Source: JAJZJT01 sp964610905 (GTDB lineage Bacteria; Actinomycetota; Acidimicrobiia; Acidimicrobiales; RAAP-2). From it: a stretch of DNA of 6,240 nt. The translations under genes were made by a program, and so were the position numbers. Each line of letters starts with the position of its first letter. Position 1 is the first letter of the stretch. The stretch is from NCBI GenBank assembly GCA_964610905.1, contig CAZSYT010000125.1, positions 1 through 6,240 of the forward strand, in the 5' to 3' direction. A model generated the notes under the pieces. The model was given only the letters and a program-made list of their open reading frames with translations. It did not search any database and was not told where the DNA came from. Below, piece after piece: positions 5,693-6,240 of this stretch.

Positions 5693-5747
5693 TTCCCGGG
5701 GGCGAGCGCAGGGGGGCGCGCCCGGTGGCGCCGAGTAGGAACGACAG

Positions 5748-5804
5748 ATGGCGAACGAGCCCGCACGCCCCGCTGCGGTGAACCGAAGGGAGCAGCACCG
5801 ATGA
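5748..5804 (+). CDS. Possible 18-residue leader peptide coupled to hppA
   Basis: ATG 5748 opens an 18-codon frame, MANEPARPAAVNRREQHR, whose TGA (5802-5804) overlaps the hppA ATG (5801-5803) as ATGA. An AGGA (5737-5740) lies 7 bases upstream. The peptide is polar and basic with no membrane segment. The hppA ribosome site lies inside it, so ribosomes reading the leader would pass over that site and end at the hppA start. The arrangement suits translational coupling, but an ORF this short can arise by chance. No family recognised. Confidence 0.3.
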   Translation: MANEPARPAAVNRREQHR

Positions 5805-6240
5805 TCCACCTCTTCGCCGAAGGGGGGTACCAGAACTTCCTCCTCTCCGGAACTGAGAAGGGCTGGTTGGTCTTCGCCCTGGCCGCCGGCCTCATCTCGG
5901 TCGTCGTCGGGGTCCTCCTCATGCGGGGCGTCCTGGCCGCCGACCAGGGAACGGCCCCGATGAAGGACATCGCCAAGGCCATCCAGGAGGGTGCCCAGGC
6001 GTTCCTCACCCGCCAGTTCAAGACGATCCTCGTCATCGTCGTCCCGCTGGCCGTCCTCATCTTCTTCACCGCCACCAAGGTCACCCGCCCCGACCACACG
6101 GTGGCCCTCTCCTTCCTTTCCGCCGGGATCTACCGCGTGCTGTGCTTCCTCGCCGGCGCCCTGTGCTCGGGCCTCACCGGGTTCATCGGGATGAGCCTGG
6201 CCGTCCGGGGCAACGTGCGCACGGCGGCGGCCGCCCGCGA
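5801..6240 (+). CDS. hppA: Membrane-bound proton-translocating pyrophosphatase (H+-PPase), N-terminal part
   Basis: The first 146 codons of a gene running off the right edge, about a fifth of a family protein (usually near 700 residues). It would hydrolyse pyrophosphate and pump H+ out of the cytoplasm. The start ATG 5801 follows AAGGGAG (5786-5792) at 8 bases. Residues 22-45 are the first membrane span and 75-92 the second; a further hydrophobic stretch spans about 103-135. Family signatures are MKDIAKAIQEGAQAFLTRQF (54-73), the conserved AIQEGA..FL.RQ motif between spans 1 and 2, and ALCSGLTGFIGMSLAVRGN (120-138) followed by VRTAAAAR, the conserved G-x-x-GM...A..N.RTA block. The catalytic DxxxD segments and the Ala/Lys position that separates K+-dependent from K+-independent enzymes are outside the window, so the subtype, and even H+ versus Na+ specificity, cannot be read here. 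It lies next to a K+ importer on the same strand. Confidence 0.92.
   Translation, partial: MIHLFAEGGYQNFLLSGTEKGWLVFALAAGLISVVVGVLLMRGVLAADQGTAPMKDIAKAIQEGAQAFLTRQFKTILVIVVPLAVLIFFTATKVTRPDHTVALSFLSAGIYRVLCFLAGALCSGLTGFIGMSLAVRGNVRTAAAAR

Larger units (their letters stand above)
5475..5800. other. 326-bp spacer between permease and hppA
   Basis: No full-size gene on either strand fits here. In order it holds a 10-bp palindrome, a terminator-like hairpin (5523-5545), a 14-bp palindrome, an AT-rich island with a candidate promoter (5589-5617), a strong 30-base hairpin (5663-5692) and an 18-codon leader ORF (5748-5804) whose stop overlaps the hppA start. If the promoter is real, the hppA mRNA carries a leader of about 175 bases. 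Confidence 0.6.

Noticed and set aside
5620..5800. A cyclic di-AMP (ydaO-type) riboswitch in the hppA leader, tempting because the ligand controls K+ genes.
   Set aside because: I could not find the conserved core segments of that class, only GC-rich hairpins. A covariance-model search would settle it.

Overview
The window is very GC-rich, with G or C at most third codon positions. It looks like the chromosome of a high-GC actinobacterium. The protein sequences resemble Acidimicrobiia or a related deep actinobacterial lineage, but that placement is an impression from residues, not a computed result. I see no insertion sequence, phage gene, CRISPR array, tRNA or rRNA. The region reads as core chromosome.

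Layout from left to right: (1) the C-terminal end of a group 1/2 sigma-70 factor on the + strand, cut by the window edge; (2) a probable 24-residue single-span membrane microprotein on the + strand with a promoter that would make a leaderless mRNA; (3) a tight minus-strand operon, transcribed right to left, of a CeoB-type TrkA protein, a CeoC-type TrkA protein and a HAD-IB phosphatase-like protein with a C-terminal membrane anchor; the two trkA genes overlap by ATGA and the third gene starts 2 bases after the second ends; (4) a divergent control region of about 210 bp; (5) on the + strand, a large APC-superfamily permease of the KimA potassium-importer type, whose reading frame continues through a low-complexity linker into an OB-fold domain; (6) a 326-bp spacer with strong hairpins, a candidate promoter and an 18-codon leader ORF; (7) the first 146 codons of a membrane-bound proton-translocating pyrophosphatase (hppA), running off the right edge.

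The theme is potassium and proton traffic across the membrane. A KimA-like importer is divergent from two RCK-domain regulators that sense nucleotide state, and it lies beside a pyrophosphate-driven proton pump that could supply the gradient a proton-coupled importer uses. As I recall, the permease / ceoB / ceoC / OB-fold gene neighbourhood is conserved in other actinobacteria (Rv2690c to Rv2694c in Mycobacterium tuberculosis, not far from sigA). The most unusual point is that the OB-fold protein, normally a separate small gene there, is fused here to the C-terminus of the permease.
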